A stretch of 64,000 nt of DNA from positions 2,962,001 through 3,026,000 of the forward strand of contig NZ_CP030265.1 in assembly GCF_008843145.1 (NCBI RefSeq), read 5' to 3'. The notes below the pieces were generated by a model that did not search any database, was not told the DNA's origin, and worked only from the letters and a program-made list of their open reading frames with translations. Source of the DNA: Skermanella pratensis (GTDB lineage Bacteria; Pseudomonadota; Alphaproteobacteria; Azospirillales; Azospirillaceae). Made by a program: the position numbers and the translations under genes. Shown here piece by piece: positions 53,039 through 64,000 of the stretch. Each line of letters opens with the position of its first letter. Positions within the stretch are counted from its first letter, which is position 1.

Positions 53039-53088
53039 GCGGTCTCCTCCTCCCCGGCGGTCCCTCCGATCTCGATTGGCAGGCAGCG

Positions 53089-53565
53089 TCAGGGAACGAT
53101 CTGCCAAGTGCCGTCCTGCTGCTGGCAGGCACGGCCGGTCGCCTGCTCCGCCCGTCCGCCGACATAGATCGTCTGGTTGAATTCGCGGCAGTACTGACCC
53201 GTCTGGGTATTGCGGCCTTCGCGGATCGGGGTTACGGTCCCGTAGTTTCCACTCTCCGGGTTTTCCCAGCGGATGGTCTCGCCCACGGGCGCATCGTAGG
53301 CCCGGTCGGCCGCCCGGGTCGCATAGGTCTGGTCGGCCCTGTCGAGCGACTTGCCGACTTCGCCGCCGAGCAGCGCGCCCAGCAGGACACCGCCCGCGGT
53401 CATCGCCAACTGCCCTTTGCCCTTGCCGAACTGCGCACCGGCCAAGCCGCCTGCCGCAGCACCGCCGAGGGTACCCACGCCCTGCTTCGTTCCGACTCCG
53501 TCTGCGCAACCGGCCGTGGCCAGCAAGGATCCCGACAGGAAGATCGATAGGACGAGCTTACGCAT
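53089..53565 (-). CDS. Glycine-zipper 17 kDa surface-antigen-like lipoprotein (copy 2)
   Basis: 158 residues. Lipobox LATAGC with Cys20. Glycine zippers GTLGGAAAGGLAGAQFGKGK and GGVLLGALLGGEVGKSLDRA, then a C-terminal domain (TQTGQYCREFNQTIYVGGRA, RACQQQDGTWQIVP) clearly paralogous to the neighbour downstream. It lies 50 bases upstream of copy 1 and is the shorter, more canonical form of the family. Probably made with copy 1. Confidence 0.88.
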   Translation of the reverse strand: MRKLVLSIFLSGSLLATAGCADGVGTKQGVGTLGGAAAGGLAGAQFGKGKGQLAMTAGGVLLGALLGGEVGKSLDRADQTYATRAADRAYDAPVGETIRWENPESGNYGTVTPIREGRNTQTGQYCREFNQTIYVGGRAEQATGRACQQQDGTWQIVP

Positions 53566-53652
53566 TATTCACCTCTGAACGTCATGTCAGAGTTGTAAAC
53601 ACCCAAAAGGCTCGATCAAGCCAGCACCCGAACGAGGTAGTTAGCCGAAACG

Positions 53653-55761
53653 TCACCGCTCCTTGCCCGCCTGGGGTGCTTCGTACGTGCCGGTCCAGGG
53701 ACGCCGGCCGCGATCCGCGGCGACCGTATCGACCCGCACGGAACCCGGTGACAGCCGGATCTCGTGGGCGCCGTCGCGGCGCAAACGCCATAGGTCGATG
53801 ACCAGATCGGCGGCGCAGCCACGCGGCGCGGGATCGGCGGAAATGACGATGTCGGCCACCGCGCAGTCCTCCGCCAGGGCCTGTCTCGCCCTGGCCAGCG
53901 CCACGGTATGGCCCTTCGAGCGGTAGAGGCAGCCGGAACGGTCGCAGGACAGCATGCCGCCGGCGCCGGCGCCCTCCCGTGGCCAGGTGCCGGCCTCCTG
54001 AGCCCCGTCCCGGCGAAGCCATACCTCGGCGGCGAAACGGCCGGCGGTGCGCGATGACAGGGTGAGAACGCCCGAAGCGTCGCGCACCGCCATCAGCTTG
54101 CCGGCATCGTCGACAATTATGTCGGGCCGGCCGTCCAGCATCAGCGTCAATAGGCCGGCGGCCATCGGAGGAATGCCCAGCAGGCGCCACCATTGCCGCC
54201 ACAGAGACAGCCACAATCCGCCGGAAACCATCAAGGGAAGGGCAAAGCCGGGCATCGCCGCGACCAGCTGGGACGCTCCCGGCAGACCGGCCGTGACCCG
54301 AGCCGTTTCTATGATGACGGTGACGCCCCAGCCCATGGCGGTCAGAGGCAGCTGCTCCAGACCGAACGGCATCGCCAGATAGACGACCAGGCAGAGCGGC
54401 ATCACCCAGAAAGAGGTGACCGGCACGGCGATCATGTTGGCGAGCACGCCGTAGTACTGCACCTGCTGGAAATGGAACATCGAGAATGGCGTGGTGGCGA
54501 GGCTCGCGATCACCGACGTCAGCGCGATGCCGGCGAGGTGGAGCGCAGCGTGTCCCACCGGACCCGTCTCCCGGCGCATCCGGGTCCAACGGGGGCTGAT
54601 CACCTCGTAAGCCGCGATCAGAGCAACCACGGCGCCGAAGGACATCTGGAAGCTGGCGCCCAGCAGGCTCTCGGGCTCCTTCAGCATCACGACGGTCGCG
54701 GCGAAGGCGATCAGGCGCATGCTGAACGGGTTGCGGTCCATCAGGATCGCTGCCAGGGCGAGGCCCGTCATCAGGACCGACCGCTCCGTCGGGACGGGCG
54801 AGCCGACCACCAGCATGTAACTGAACGCGGACGCCATGGCGGCGACCGCGGCGATCTTCTTGATCGGCCAGTTCAGCGCCGCCGCCTCGACCAGCGCCAA
54901 CAAGGCCCGGACCGCGAAAAAGACCAGGCCTGCCACCAGCCCGACATGAAGGCCGGAAATCGACAGCAGGTGGGCGAGGCCCGAGCCGCGGAAATCATCC
55001 ATCACCTGCTCGGGAATGGCCGTCTGCTGGCCGGTCATCAGTGCCGCGATCACGCCTCCTTCGGCTCCGCCCACCGCAGCGTCGATCCGCGTGGCCATGG
55101 CGAGGCGCATGCGCTCGGTTTCGGCCATGAGGTCGGCCCAGGCGCCGGCCGGCACCGGCTCCACCCGTTCCACCGGCCCGACCGCGTACCCGACCCCACC
55201 GATGCCGGCGAAGAAGGCGGTCCGCGCGAAGTCATAGGCGCCCGGTGCAACCGGGACGCCAGGCGGGCCGACGACGGCAAGGATACGCACCCGCTCGCCC
55301 GGAGCCGGCAACCGGGCGGCGTCGCGCAGTCGCACGCGGACGCGGCGGGGTGTCGCCTGCTCCTCCACCCGCGGGATCGACAGGTCGCCCAGCAGGACCC
55401 TGCCGCCTTTCTCCAGCCGGTCGATCGCGATCACCCGACCGGTTACGGGCACCGGGCCGACTTCCCGCAGCAGCACCGGGGCCGTCACCGCCGCCGTGCG
55501 GATCTGGGCTGCGGTGAAGCCCAGCCCCACCGTCAGGAGCGCGATTGCGGCGAGCGGCGCCACCGCCCGGCGTCGCACCAGGACCGCCGCAACCAGGAGG
55601 ATCAGGGCAGCGGTCGCGCCGGTCCAGTTCGGAGGCTCGACGGGAAGCGCGAAATAACCGGCCACGCCGATCCCGATGCCGACCGGCGCCCAGAGGATCC
55701 AGCGTTCGCGCTCCGCCGCGAGGCAGTCGGCGAGCGCCCGCAGAGCAAGTCTTACCATCAT
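53653..55761 (-). CDS. comEC: ComEC/Rec2-family competence protein
   Basis: 702 residues from the ATG at 55759-55761 (a second ATG follows at once). The N-terminal DUF4131-type region and the competence core are present: [20 protein letters not shown] with the conserved [26 protein letters not shown] and a set of about ten membrane segments (~25-550). The C-terminal third does not show the HxHxDH metallo-beta-lactamase motif of Bacillus ComEC; residues ~560-702 look like a degenerate version ([15 protein letters not shown]). The protein is a candidate DNA channel for natural transformation. It diverges from gltX, an order common in alphaproteobacteria. Confidence 0.88.
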   Translation of the reverse strand: MMVRLALRALADCLAAERERWILWAPVGIGIGVAGYFALPVEPPNWTGATAALILLVAAVLVRRRAVAPLAAIALLTVGLGFTAAQIRTAAVTAPVLLREVGPVPVTGRVIAIDRLEKGGRVLLGDLSIPRVEEQATPRRVRVRLRDAARLPAPGERVRILAVVGPPGVPVAPGAYDFARTAFFAGIGGVGYAVGPVERVEPVPAGAWADLMAETERMRLAMATRIDAAVGGAEGGVIAALMTGQQTAIPEQVMDDFRGSGLAHLLSISGLHVGLVAGLVFFAVRALLALVEAAALNWPIKKIAAVAAMASAFSYMLVVGSPVPTERSVLMTGLALAAILMDRNPFSMRLIAFAATVVMLKEPESLLGASFQMSFGAVVALIAAYEVISPRWTRMRRETGPVGHAALHLAGIALTSVIASLATTPFSMFHFQQVQYYGVLANMIAVPVTSFWVMPLCLVVYLAMPFGLEQLPLTAMGWGVTVIIETARVTAGLPGASQLVAAMPGFALPLMVSGGLWLSLWRQWWRLLGIPPMAAGLLTLMLDGRPDIIVDDAGKLMAVRDASGVLTLSSRTAGRFAAEVWLRRDGAQEAGTWPREGAGAGGMLSCDRSGCLYRSKGHTVALARARQALAEDCAVADIVISADPAPRGCAADLVIDLWRLRRDGAHEIRLSPGSVRVDTVAADRGRRPWTGTYEAPQAGKER

Positions 55762-55846
55762 CCCGCCGGTTGGGGTGCATGAAGGGTCCCTATGTGCTAT
55801 GTCAGCCGTTACCATTTTGTCAGTGCAGATCGGAATTGCGGTTACG

Positions 55847-57253
55847 ATGTCCGTCGTCACGCGTTTTGCGCCCTCGCCCACCGGATTTCTCCATATCGGC
55901 GGGGCGCGTACGGCCCTCTTCAATTGGCTGTTCGCCCGCCACAACGGCGGCACCTTCCTGTTGCGCATCGAGGATACCGATCGCGCCCGCTCCACCGACG
56001 CGGCCGTCGAGGCGATCCTCGACGGACTGAAGTGGCTGGAACTCGACTGGGACGGCGAAGCCGTTTCCCAGTTCGAGCGCCGCGACCGCCATGCCGAGGT
56101 CGCTCATCGGATGCTGGAGACGGACCACGCCTACCGATGCTACGCCAGCCAGGAAGAGCTGGAAGCCATGCGCGCGGCGCAGAAGGCGGCCGGCCAGCCG
56201 ATGCGCTACGATGGCCGCTGGCGTGACCGCGACCCGTCCGAAGCGCCCGCCGGGGTCGCGCCGGTGATCCGGCTGAAGGCCCCGCAGGAGGGCGAGACCG
56301 TCCTAAACGACCATGTCCAGGGCGAGGTGCGGGTGCAGAACGCACAGTTGGACGACATGGTCCTGCTGCGGGCCGACGGCACGCCGACCTACATGCTGTC
56401 GGTCGTGGTGGACGACCACGACATGAACGTGACACACGTGATCCGCGGCGACGACCACCTGACCAACACCTTCCGTCAAGTGCAGATCTACCGTGCCATG
56501 GGATGGGATCTGCCCGAATTCGCGCATATCCCGCTCATCCATGGGGCTGACGGCGCGAAACTGTCGAAACGACACGGCGCCCTGGGGGTTGATGCCTACA
56601 GGGACATGGGTTACCTCCCCGAGGCGGTGCGCAATTACCTGCTCCGCCTGGGCTGGGGGCATGGGGACGACGAGATCATCTCGACGGAGCAGGCGATCGA
56701 ATGGTTCGATCTCGGCGGAATCGGGCGGTCACCATCGCGGTTCGACTTCGGCAAGCTGGACAACCTGAACGCCCACTACATGCGGCTCGCCGACGATGCC
56801 CGCCTGATCGGCCTGATCACGCCGATGATCGAGACCAGGCTCGGCAGGACGGTCGGAACGTCGGGCCGCGACCTGTTGACGCGGGCGATGCCGGGCCTCA
56901 AGCAACGTGCCAAGACGCTCGTCGAGCTGGCGGATTCGGCACAATTCTACGTTGCCACCCGGCCGCTCGAAGTAATCGGCAAGGCGGCCGACCTGGTGAC
57001 TGGAGAAGGCGCTGCCCTGCTCGCCGATCTGGCCGAGGAGCTGCGGCCATTCGACGCTTGGAGTTCGACCGAGATCGAGACGAAAGTAAGGGAATTCGCG
57101 GAGAACCGGGGTCTGAAGCTGGGTAAGGTGGCGCAGCCGCTCAGGGCGGCGCTGTCGGGCTCGACAATTTCCCCGCCCATTTTCGAGGTTGCAGAGTTAT
57201 TAGGGAAAACCGAAACCCTCGCGCGCATTGCTGATGTTGCGCAGCCGCGCTAG
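55847..57253 (+). CDS. gltX: Glutamate--tRNA ligase
   Basis: 468 residues, standard size. It charges tRNA-Glu. Class I motifs: HIGH-type LHIGGARTA (residues ~15-23) and KMSKS-type [10 protein letters not shown] (~237-246). The start at 55847 ([14 protein letters not shown]) is the family's usual beginning; the frame extends 57 codons further without a better site. The C-terminal anticodon-binding region ends [11 protein letters not shown]. Alphaproteobacteria often carry two copies; whether this one also charges tRNA-Gln non-discriminately is unknown. Confidence 0.96.
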   Translation: MSVVTRFAPSPTGFLHIGGARTALFNWLFARHNGGTFLLRIEDTDRARSTDAAVEAILDGLKWLELDWDGEAVSQFERRDRHAEVAHRMLETDHAYRCYASQEELEAMRAAQKAAGQPMRYDGRWRDRDPSEAPAGVAPVIRLKAPQEGETVLNDHVQGEVRVQNAQLDDMVLLRADGTPTYMLSVVVDDHDMNVTHVIRGDDHLTNTFRQVQIYRAMGWDLPEFAHIPLIHGADGAKLSKRHGALGVDAYRDMGYLPEAVRNYLLRLGWGHGDDEIISTEQAIEWFDLGGIGRSPSRFDFGKLDNLNAHYMRLADDARLIGLITPMIETRLGRTVGTSGRDLLTRAMPGLKQRAKTLVELADSAQFYVATRPLEVIGKAADLVTGEGAALLADLAEELRPFDAWSSTEIETKVREFAENRGLKLGKVAQPLRAALSGSTISPPIFEVAELLGKTETLARIADVAQPR

Positions 57254-57355
57254 GGCCGACGCGCTGCGTTGCCAAGACCGCTTTGCAGCATTATTCTCTC
57301 CTGATATGAGACGGTCCGGGGAAATCCGAGGCCGCAATCACAAGGAAGTGCCGAG

Positions 57356-58646
<1,291 letters not shown>

Positions 58647-58654
<8 letters not shown>

Positions 58655-58868
58655 CCGGCGTTTCACGCCTCACTTCGGCTCGGGCGGTTCCGATGGATCC
58701 GCCCGAAAGCCCCCTGTCGCGATCGCGACGATGCGGGGAACGCGTCATCTCGGCACGCCTGCGAACGACAACCGGCCGCCGCTACGCCTGCGGCTGATCC
58801 GGCTGGCTAAGCTGGTCCTGCTGATAGCCGCAGTCGGCGGAATGCTCTGGTACCTGCTGCGGCAGTGA
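58647..58868 (+). CDS. Small membrane protein with ANDNRPP motif
   Basis: 73 residues if the GTG at 58647 is used (it overlaps the end of gltA), or 45 from the ATG at 58731. The core is [20 protein letters not shown], followed by one membrane helix ([18 protein letters not shown]) at the C-terminus. The TPANDNRPP stretch is frequent at the start of small alphaproteobacterial proteins. Role unknown. A terminator follows closely. Confidence 0.6.
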
Positions 58869-58901
58869 TGAGCCGGCATATTCTGTCCGGTAGGTCCAAC
58901 G

Positions 58902-58940
58902 AAAGGGCGCCCCTCCCCCTGCGGGAAAGGGCGCCTTTTT
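58902..58940. terminator. Rho-independent terminator between gltA unit and gloA
   Basis: AAAGG(G)CGCCC and GGGCGCCTTTTT form a stem with one bulged G and a 16-base loop, followed by a run of five T. It serves the plus-strand small gene and, with the A-run on the left, the minus-strand gloA. Confidence 0.7.
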
Positions 58941-58944
58941 CATG

Positions 58945-59340
58945 TCAGCTCCGCTCGATCAGCTCGACCTTGTACCCGTCCGGGTCCTCGATGAAGGCGA
59001 TGACCGTCGTGCCGTGCTTCATCGGGCCGGGCGGGCGCGGGATCTTCACCCCTTCCGCCTCCAGCTCCTTGCAGGTGGCATAGATGTCCGGCACCCCGAT
59101 CGCGATGTGGCCGTACGCGCTGCCGAGATCATAGGGTTCCCTCTGGTCCCAGTTATGGGTGAGTTCCAGGACCGTGTGATCCGACTCCTCACCGTAGCCG
59201 ACGAAAGCCAGGGTGAACCGCCCGCCTTCGTAATCGTTGCGCCGCAACAACTTCATGCCGAGCAGGCGGGTATAGAAGTCGATCGACTTGTCCAGGTCGT
59301 AGACCCGAAGCATCGTGTGGAGCATGCGAAACTTGGCCAT
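58945..59340 (-). CDS. gloA: Lactoylglutathione lyase (glyoxalase I)
   Basis: 131 residues. It converts the methylglyoxal-glutathione adduct to S-lactoylglutathione. Metal ligands His8, Glu59, His78 and Glu126 are all present (RMLHTMLRV, TVLELTHNW, AYGHIAIGV, YKVELIERS). The length and the absence of the longer loops point to the nickel-type, as in E. coli. It lies 36 bases downstream of lpxB on the same strand, an arrangement of proximity rather than shared pathway. Confidence 0.96.
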   Translation of the reverse strand: MAKFRMLHTMLRVYDLDKSIDFYTRLLGMKLLRRNDYEGGRFTLAFVGYGEESDHTVLELTHNWDQREPYDLGSAYGHIAIGVPDIYATCKELEAEGVKIPRPPGPMKHGTTVIAFIEDPDGYKVELIERS

Positions 59341-59376
59341 GAGTCTCCCTCCTTTTTTCTGACCTTCTGATTAACG

Positions 59377-60549
59377 TTATACCGCCCCGTTCCGCCCCTT
59401 CACGACCGCGAGAACCACGTCGGCGGCGCGTTCGCTCGGCGGCGGACCGCCCAGCCCCAGCCATCGCGCCACCTCGGCAACGCCGTCCTGCTGTTCCCGC
59501 CGGGCCGCGGGATCGTCGAGCAGCTTCGTGATGGCGGCATCGAGGTTTTCCGGGGTGCAGTTCTCCTGCAGCAGTTCCGGGACCAGCATGCGGTCCAGCA
59601 TGATGTTGACGAGATTGGCGTACTTGACGCGGATGAAGCGGCGGTACAGGCCGATGGTGACGGGATGCATACGGTAGGCGATCACCGCCGGCAGGCGCGC
59701 CAGGGCCAGTTCCAGCGCCACCGTTCCCGAAGCCGCCAGGGCTGCCTCCGAAGCCGCGAAGGCATCGTACTTGTCCTGGTCCCCCTCGACCAGGATCGTC
59801 CGCACCGGCCAGCAGGATATCTCCGAGGCGACGCTGTCGCGCACATGCGGAACCGTCGGGACGGCGACCACCAGATCAGGATAGCGCAGCGCCAGGCGGG
59901 CAATCGTCTCCCGGAAATCGTGCAGAAGCCGGCCGATCTCGCTCCGCCGGCTGCCCGGCAGTACCGTAAGGAGGCGGTCCGTCGGCGCGATGCCGTGGGC
60001 GGTGCGGAACCGGGCGCCGTCGCCCGACGCGGCGCCCCCCTCGACGATGGGATGGCCCACGAAGGTGCAGGGCAGCCCCTCCCGCTCGAAATAGGGCGGC
60101 TCGAACGGAAGCAGCGCCAGCAGATGGTCGAGGACGCGGGCGACCTTGCGCGCGCGCCCGGGCCGCCACGCCCAGACGCTTGGCGCCACGTAATGCACGA
60201 AGGGGATGCCCTGCCCCTTCAGCCGCTTCGCGATGCGGAAGCAGAAGTCGGGCGCATCGATCGTGACCACCACGTCCGGTCTCCGGCGGCGGATCTCCGC
60301 CGCGGTCTGGGCCAGCCGCCGGATCAGGTTGGGCAGCTTCGGCACCAGTTCCGCGATCCCCATCAGCGACAACTCATGAAGCGGGAACAGAGTGTCGAGG
60401 CCCTCGGCGATCATGCGCTCCCCGCCGATCCCGGCGAAGCGGACCGGACCGCCGGCACGGCGCTTCAGGGCCGCCATCAATCGGGCGCCGAGCAGATCGC
60501 CCGAAGGTTCGCCGGCGATCAGGAAGATCAGAGGATCCTGTTCAGTCAC
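59377..60549 (-). CDS. lpxB: Lipid-A-disaccharide synthase
   Basis: 390 residues. Joins UDP-2,3-diacylglucosamine to lipid X at the inner membrane face. Visible: IAGEPSGDLLGARLMAALKR at the start, FAGIGGERMIAEGLDTLFPL, VVTIDAPDFCFRIAKRLKG (core Asp region), and the C-terminal nucleotide-binding VLPGSRRSEIGRLLHDF. Its start overlaps the lpxI stop by 4 bases. Sixth and last lipid A gene of the operon here. Confidence 0.97.
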   Translation of the reverse strand: MTEQDPLIFLIAGEPSGDLLGARLMAALKRRAGGPVRFAGIGGERMIAEGLDTLFPLHELSLMGIAELVPKLPNLIRRLAQTAAEIRRRRPDVVVTIDAPDFCFRIAKRLKGQGIPFVHYVAPSVWAWRPGRARKVARVLDHLLALLPFEPPYFEREGLPCTFVGHPIVEGGAASGDGARFRTAHGIAPTDRLLTVLPGSRRSEIGRLLHDFRETIARLALRYPDLVVAVPTVPHVRDSVASEISCWPVRTILVEGDQDKYDAFAASEAALAASGTVALELALARLPAVIAYRMHPVTIGLYRRFIRVKYANLVNIMLDRMLVPELLQENCTPENLDAAITKLLDDPAARREQQDGVAEVARWLGLGGPPPSERAADVVLAVVKGRNGAV

Positions 60550-61367
60550 TGCGGCACTTCCAGGCCGACGATGAACAGGCCCCTCGCGTCAGCCAACTCG
60601 GCAATGGCTTCACGGTCCAGCATGATGCTCTTCCCGGCTTCCACGGCGATGCCGCGCAGACCGGCGGCGGCGCACCGCTCGACGGTGACCGCCCCGACGG
60701 TGGGAAGGTCGAACCGGACGTCCTGTCCGGGCTTGCTCATCTTGATGAGCACGCCGCCGGGTCCGTCGCGGCGAAGGGCGCCGCATCGGTCGATCAGGGC
60801 ATCGGTGCCCTCGATCGCCTCGACACCCAGGACGATCCCTTGCTGCACGATCACCGCCTGCCCGACATCCAGGCTGCCCAAAGCCCGGACCACGGCCACC
60901 CCGCGGGCAATGTCGGCTTCCGCCTGACCGTCCGGACCATGAGTCCCCAGGTTGCCGACGGGCGTCAGCAGGTCGCGGAAGACATCCTGTGTCGCCACCA
61001 CCCGGAACCCCTCGCTTTCCAGCTCGCTGGTCACGGCCCTCAGGAGACCGTCGTCGCCCAGGGCGCGAGTGCCGATGCGGGCGAAAAGGCGGGCCGCGCG
61101 CCAGTCCGGCTTCAACTCGGCCAGGCTGGGACGGCGCACCCGGCCGGCCAGGACAATGTCGCGGACCCCGGCCTGACGCAGGGCATCGAGCATGGCGCCC
61201 GCGGCGCCCAGCCGCGACCAGCGGTCGACGGGAAGCTTCCCGCCGTCGCGGTCGGCATGCCCTTCCAGCCCCAGCACGAACACCTCGCGCCCGGCGGAAC
61301 GGCAGGCTTCGACCAGCCGGAGCGGCAGGTCGCCGCCCCCGGCGATGATGCCGAGCTTAGGAGGCAT
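60546..61367 (-). CDS. lpxI: UDP-2,3-diacylglucosamine pyrophosphatase, LpxI type
   Basis: 273 residues. Alphaproteobacteria use LpxI (DUF1009) rather than LpxH to cut UDP-diacylglucosamine to lipid X. Signatures: LGIIAGGGDLPLRLVEACRS at the start, DIVLAGRVRRPSLAELKPDW, GKSIMLDREAIAELADARGL at the end. The metal-binding Asp lies in the C-terminal domain (SKPGQDVRFDLPTVG). It overlaps lpxB and is just behind lpxA in the operon. Confidence 0.96.
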   Translation of the reverse strand: MPPKLGIIAGGGDLPLRLVEACRSAGREVFVLGLEGHADRDGGKLPVDRWSRLGAAGAMLDALRQAGVRDIVLAGRVRRPSLAELKPDWRAARLFARIGTRALGDDGLLRAVTSELESEGFRVVATQDVFRDLLTPVGNLGTHGPDGQAEADIARGVAVVRALGSLDVGQAVIVQQGIVLGVEAIEGTDALIDRCGALRRDGPGGVLIKMSKPGQDVRFDLPTVGAVTVERCAAAGLRGIAVEAGKSIMLDREAIAELADARGLFIVGLEVPQ

Positions 61368-62181
61368 TCTCCGCGCGGGGCTGGCAGATCGGGCGAGAGG
61401 CCTCGGCGCGGATGAAGGACAGGATATCGCTGACGACAGGCTGGTCCCCGAACTCGGTGCCGACCTGATCGACCCGCTCGGCCAGCGTCTTCTCCGCGGC
61501 GAACAGCAGCTTATAGGCCGCCCTCAGGGTGCGGATATCGTCCTTGCCGAAGCCGCGGCGCTGCAGGCCGACGAGGTTGAGGCCGTTCAGCCGGGCGCGC
61601 TCGCCCATCACGAGTCCGAAGGGTATGACATCCTGCTCCACGCCGGACATCCCGCCGATCATGGCATGGGCGCCGATCCGGACGAACTGATGGACTGCCG
61701 ACAGGCCGCCCAGGATCGCATGGTCGCCGACCGTGACGTGGCCGCCTAGGGTCGCGTTGTTGGCCAGGATCACATTGTTGCCGATGATGCAGTCATGGGC
61801 AACGTGGGACGCCATCATGAACAGGCAGTTGTCGCCGACCCGGGTCACCATCCCGCCGCCTTCGGTGCCGGGGTTCATGGTGACATGCTCGCGGATGCGA
61901 TTGTTGGCGCCGATGATCAGTTCCGACGGCTCGCCATGAAATTTCAGGTCCTGGGGCACATGGCCGATCGACGCGAAAGGAAAGATCTGGGTACCCGGGC
62001 CGACTGTGGTCCGCCCCTCGACCACCACGTGGGAATGCAGGCGGACTCCATCCTCCAACACCACGTCGGCGCCGACCACGCAAAAGGGGCCGATCACCAC
62101 GGACGAACCGATACGGGCCGCCGGATCGACAATCGCCGTTGGATGGATGCTCTCGCTCATGGCAGGGGGTCGCTCACTCAT
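61357..62181 (-). CDS. lpxA: Acyl-[ACP]--UDP-N-acetylglucosamine O-acyltransferase
   Basis: 274 residues from the ATG at 62179-62181, which overlaps the fabZ stop; the internal ATG at 62160 is possible (267 residues). First step of lipid A synthesis. Left-handed beta-helix hexapeptide repeats from ~20 to 190 ([40 protein letters not shown] with the catalytic His), then a helical C-terminus ([20 protein letters not shown]). The hexapeptide pattern I-G-x4 is unbroken. It overlaps lpxI by 11 bases. Confidence 0.96.
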   Translation of the reverse strand: MSERPPAMSESIHPTAIVDPAARIGSSVVIGPFCVVGADVVLEDGVRLHSHVVVEGRTTVGPGTQIFPFASIGHVPQDLKFHGEPSELIIGANNRIREHVTMNPGTEGGGMVTRVGDNCLFMMASHVAHDCIIGNNVILANNATLGGHVTVGDHAILGGLSAVHQFVRIGAHAMIGGMSGVEQDVIPFGLVMGERARLNGLNLVGLQRRGFGKDDIRTLRAAYKLLFAAEKTLAERVDQVGTEFGDQPVVSDILSFIRAEASRPICQPRAENAS

Positions 62182-62671
62182 CCAGGATCATCGCGGCGAA
62201 GGTCGCCTCCGAACAGAGGACGCCGTTCACCTTGGCTTCGCCTTTGAATTTCCAGACGTTGCGCCGGTGCTGGAGCTTGGTCACATGGATGTGGACGGTA
62301 TCGCCAGGGGTGATCGGCTTGCGGAAGCGCGCGTCGTCTATCGACATGAAGTAGACCAGCTTGCCTTCGGCGTCCGCCCCGAGAGTATGCACCACGAGAA
62401 CACCGGCTGTCTGAGCCATCGCCTCGACGATGAGGACGCCCGGCATCACCGGCCGCTGCGGGAAATGGCCCTGGAAGAAGTGCTCGTTGATCGTGACGTT
62501 CTTGACCCCCACGGCGCTGACATTGGCGACGACGTTGGTGACACGGTCGATCATCAGCATGGGATAGCGGTGCGGGATCATTTCCATGACCCGCAGGATG
62601 TCTATATCGATGCCGTGCTGCTCTTCGCTGCCCTGATGGTCGGTCGCCTGGGTGGCGGAAGTTACTTCCAT
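62174..62671 (-). CDS. fabZ: 3-hydroxyacyl-[ACP] dehydratase FabZ
   Basis: 165 residues. Dehydrates 3-hydroxyacyl-ACP in fatty-acid elongation. Hot-dog fold; catalytic His69 in [10 protein letters not shown] and Glu83 in VLIVEAMAQ. The N-terminus is extended by ~20 residues ([20 protein letters not shown]) relative to E. coli FabZ. Located between lpxD and lpxA as in most Gram-negatives; the ATG lies 1 base after the lpxD stop region. Confidence 0.97.
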   Translation of the reverse strand: MEVTSATQATDHQGSEEQHGIDIDILRVMEMIPHRYPMLMIDRVTNVVANVSAVGVKNVTINEHFFQGHFPQRPVMPGVLIVEAMAQTAGVLVVHTLGADAEGKLVYFMSIDDARFRKPITPGDTVHIHVTKLQHRRNVWKFKGEAKVNGVLCSEATFAAMILDE

Positions 62672-62672
62672 G

Positions 62673-63710
62673 TCATTCTTCCTTGAGGCGGGTAGATTTC
62701 CCGCGGGTCAGGTTCGCCAAAACCGCGACCTGACGCAACCATTGCTTCATGGGAACCGACGGGACTCCTCCAACCTCGCCACCGGGTGGAATGTCACGCA
62801 TCACACCGGCCTTGGCGGCGATCCGCGCGCCCGCGCCGATCTTGAGGTGCCCGGCCAAGCCGGCCTGTGCCGCCAGCACCACATGATGATCGAGCTGCGT
62901 GCTGCCCGAGATACCGGACTGCGCGACGATCACGCACCCCGGCCCCATGGCCACGTTGTGCCCGATCTGGACCAGATTATCAATCATCGACCCGCGCCCG
63001 ATCACCGTATCGGGTCCGGCTCCCCGGTCGATCGTCGAGTTGGTTCCGACCTCCACGTCATCCTCGACGATGACGCGGCCAAGCTGCGGAACTCGGACAT
63101 ATCCGGTGGGATCCATGGCGAAGCCGAAACCGTCGGTGCCGATCCGGGCGCCGGGATAGATGTTGACCCGGCTGCCGACAAGGCAATGGCTCAGAGACGC
63201 GCAGGCTCCAATGATGGTGTCGTCGCCGACTTCCACCCGGTCACCGATCACCGCGTTCGGCGCGATCCGGCAGCGGGCGCCGATACGGACGCCGGCGCCG
63301 ATGACCGCTCCCGGACCGACCTCCGTCCCCTCTCCGATCTCGGCAGTCGGATCGACGACGGCATGGGGCGATACTCCGGCTCTGGGGGCGGGAACCGGGT
63401 AGAAGGCTTGCGCGATCAGCGCATAGCCCCGGTAAGGTTTCGGCGTGACGAGGAGCGCCATTCCCGGCGGGGCTTTCGAAACCAGGTCGGGATGGACGAT
63501 GCAGGCACCTGCACCGCTCGCCTCGAAAGATCCGACATATTTCTTGTTGTCCAGGAAGCTGACGTCCCCGGGACCGGCGGTATCCAGCGGGGCGACGTCG
63601 GTGAACTCGGCTGCGGGATCGGCTCCAGGCGCCAGTTCAGCCCCGGCAATGCTGGCCAGCCTTTCCAATGTGAAGGGGCCTGCGACGGTAAAGAATCGAG
63701 GGTCCGGCAT
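62673..63710 (-). CDS. lpxD: UDP-3-O-(3-hydroxymyristoyl)glucosamine N-acyltransferase
   Basis: 345 residues. Adds the second acyl chain in lipid A synthesis. N-terminal uridine-binding region ([20 protein letters not shown]), then a hexapeptide-repeat beta-helix (~105-320; [20 protein letters not shown]) with catalytic His in [13 protein letters not shown]. The C-terminus is short and basic, [11 protein letters not shown]. It is 62 bases downstream of the OmpH/Skp gene. Confidence 0.97.
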   Translation of the reverse strand: MPDPRFFTVAGPFTLERLASIAGAELAPGADPAAEFTDVAPLDTAGPGDVSFLDNKKYVGSFEASGAGACIVHPDLVSKAPPGMALLVTPKPYRGYALIAQAFYPVPAPRAGVSPHAVVDPTAEIGEGTEVGPGAVIGAGVRIGARCRIAPNAVIGDRVEVGDDTIIGACASLSHCLVGSRVNIYPGARIGTDGFGFAMDPTGYVRVPQLGRVIVEDDVEVGTNSTIDRGAGPDTVIGRGSMIDNLVQIGHNVAMGPGCVIVAQSGISGSTQLDHHVVLAAQAGLAGHLKIGAGARIAAKAGVMRDIPPGGEVGGVPSVPMKQWLRQVAVLANLTRGKSTRLKEE

Positions 63711-63772
63711 GGCTCCGTTCTTCGTTGGGTTCCGATCGGTTGCTTGTTCCCAAATCGGCCCGGTAGGTCAAG

Positions 63773-64000
63773 TCAACTCTTGGGTACGGTGACCGCCACC
63801 GTAGGCAGCTTCTTGTTCAGACGGTCGAGCACCGATCCGGTCAGGTCAAGCGACTTCTCGGCGATGACGACCTGCTGCTTGGCAAGCACGAGGCTGGCCT
63901 TCTGCTCACCCGCGACTTCCGCAACCACCTCCAGCATGGTTTCGTGCAGCTTCTTCATGGATTCGTTGAAGGCTTGGTCCAGTACGCGCTTCCGCGTCTG
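63773..64000 (-). CDS. skp: OmpH/Skp periplasmic chaperone, C-terminal part (5' end outside window)
   Basis: 75 residues are visible. Pattern: QTRKRVLDQAFNESMKKLHE, then a long helix EVVAEVAGEQKASLVLAKQQ and a terminal VLDRLNKKLPTVAVTVPKS, matching the end of the Skp arm and the body strand. Frame open to the window edge, so the true start lies to the right. Skp prevents aggregation of outer-membrane proteins in the periplasm. Classic upstream neighbour of lpxD. Confidence 0.88.
   Translation of the reverse strand, partial: QTRKRVLDQAFNESMKKLHETMLEVVAEVAGEQKASLVLAKQQVVIAEKSLDLTGSVLDRLNKKLPTVAVTVPKS

Overview
The window is GC-rich, densely coded chromosomal DNA that fits a Rhodospirillales/Azospirillaceae-type alphaproteobacterium (Skermanella or Azospirillum would be typical). 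This is inferred from gene content, because no rRNA or tRNA gene is present to check it. The strongest markers are the lipid A block skp-lpxD-fabZ-lpxA-lpxI-lpxB followed by gloA, with gltA, gltX and comEC next to it. Several DUF1127 small proteins, a phenylalanine hydroxylase and a chemoreceptor with a C-terminal PilZ domain also fit.

Layout. 0-5.5 kb: an edge-truncated NarL-type histidine kinase, DUF2076 and Bax-inhibitor-1 proteins, an ECF sigma/anti-sigma pair, and a run of three DUF1127-type genes. 5.9-16.4 kb: a double-ACT protein, a DUF5872 gene broken by a stop codon, phhA with a dihydropteridine-reductase-like SDR, a receiver-only regulator, a coiled-coil gene with no normal start codon, an M20 peptidase, a CPBP protease / ATP-grasp / phosphoesterase group facing a CelD-like acetyltransferase, and fpr. 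16.4-30.7 kb: sapC-ychJ operon, purC, an Hsp70-like ATPase, oxidoreductases, a GNAT, a small inverted-repeat element, the MCP-PilZ receptor, a GST, a GerW-like protein, a CBS protein, a frameshifted Ppx/GppA phosphatase and a PfkB kinase.

30.7-44.5 kb is a catabolic island on the minus strand, divergent from a GntR/FCD regulator. A NitT/TauT-type ABC transporter plus an FAH-family hydrolase form one unit that ends in a clear terminator. A second unit carries an aminotransferase, a ureohydrolase, a complete polyamine-type ABC transporter, a nitrilase and a PQQ-type sugar dehydrogenase (frameshifted). Together they look like uptake and breakdown of a nitrogen-rich, possibly guanidino, compound; the substrate is not visible from sequence.

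44.5-64 kb: a decayed Rpn-nuclease fragment, DUF4383 and DUF2934 genes, an acetate module (yjcH-like DUF485 and actP, divergent from a symporter-type hybrid kinase with a LuxR-type response regulator, resembling CrbS/CrbR), two glycine-zipper lipoproteins, comEC, gltX, gltA, gloA and the lipid A operon running off the right edge.

The most unusual property is the number of small lesions in otherwise well-conserved genes: three one-base losses (in Ppx, the PQQ dehydrogenase and ActP; the Ppx and ActP losses lie in C/G runs), a nonsense codon in the DUF5872 gene, and an ATA where a start codon should be. Either the consensus sequence has errors or several genes are truly decaying; raw reads would decide.
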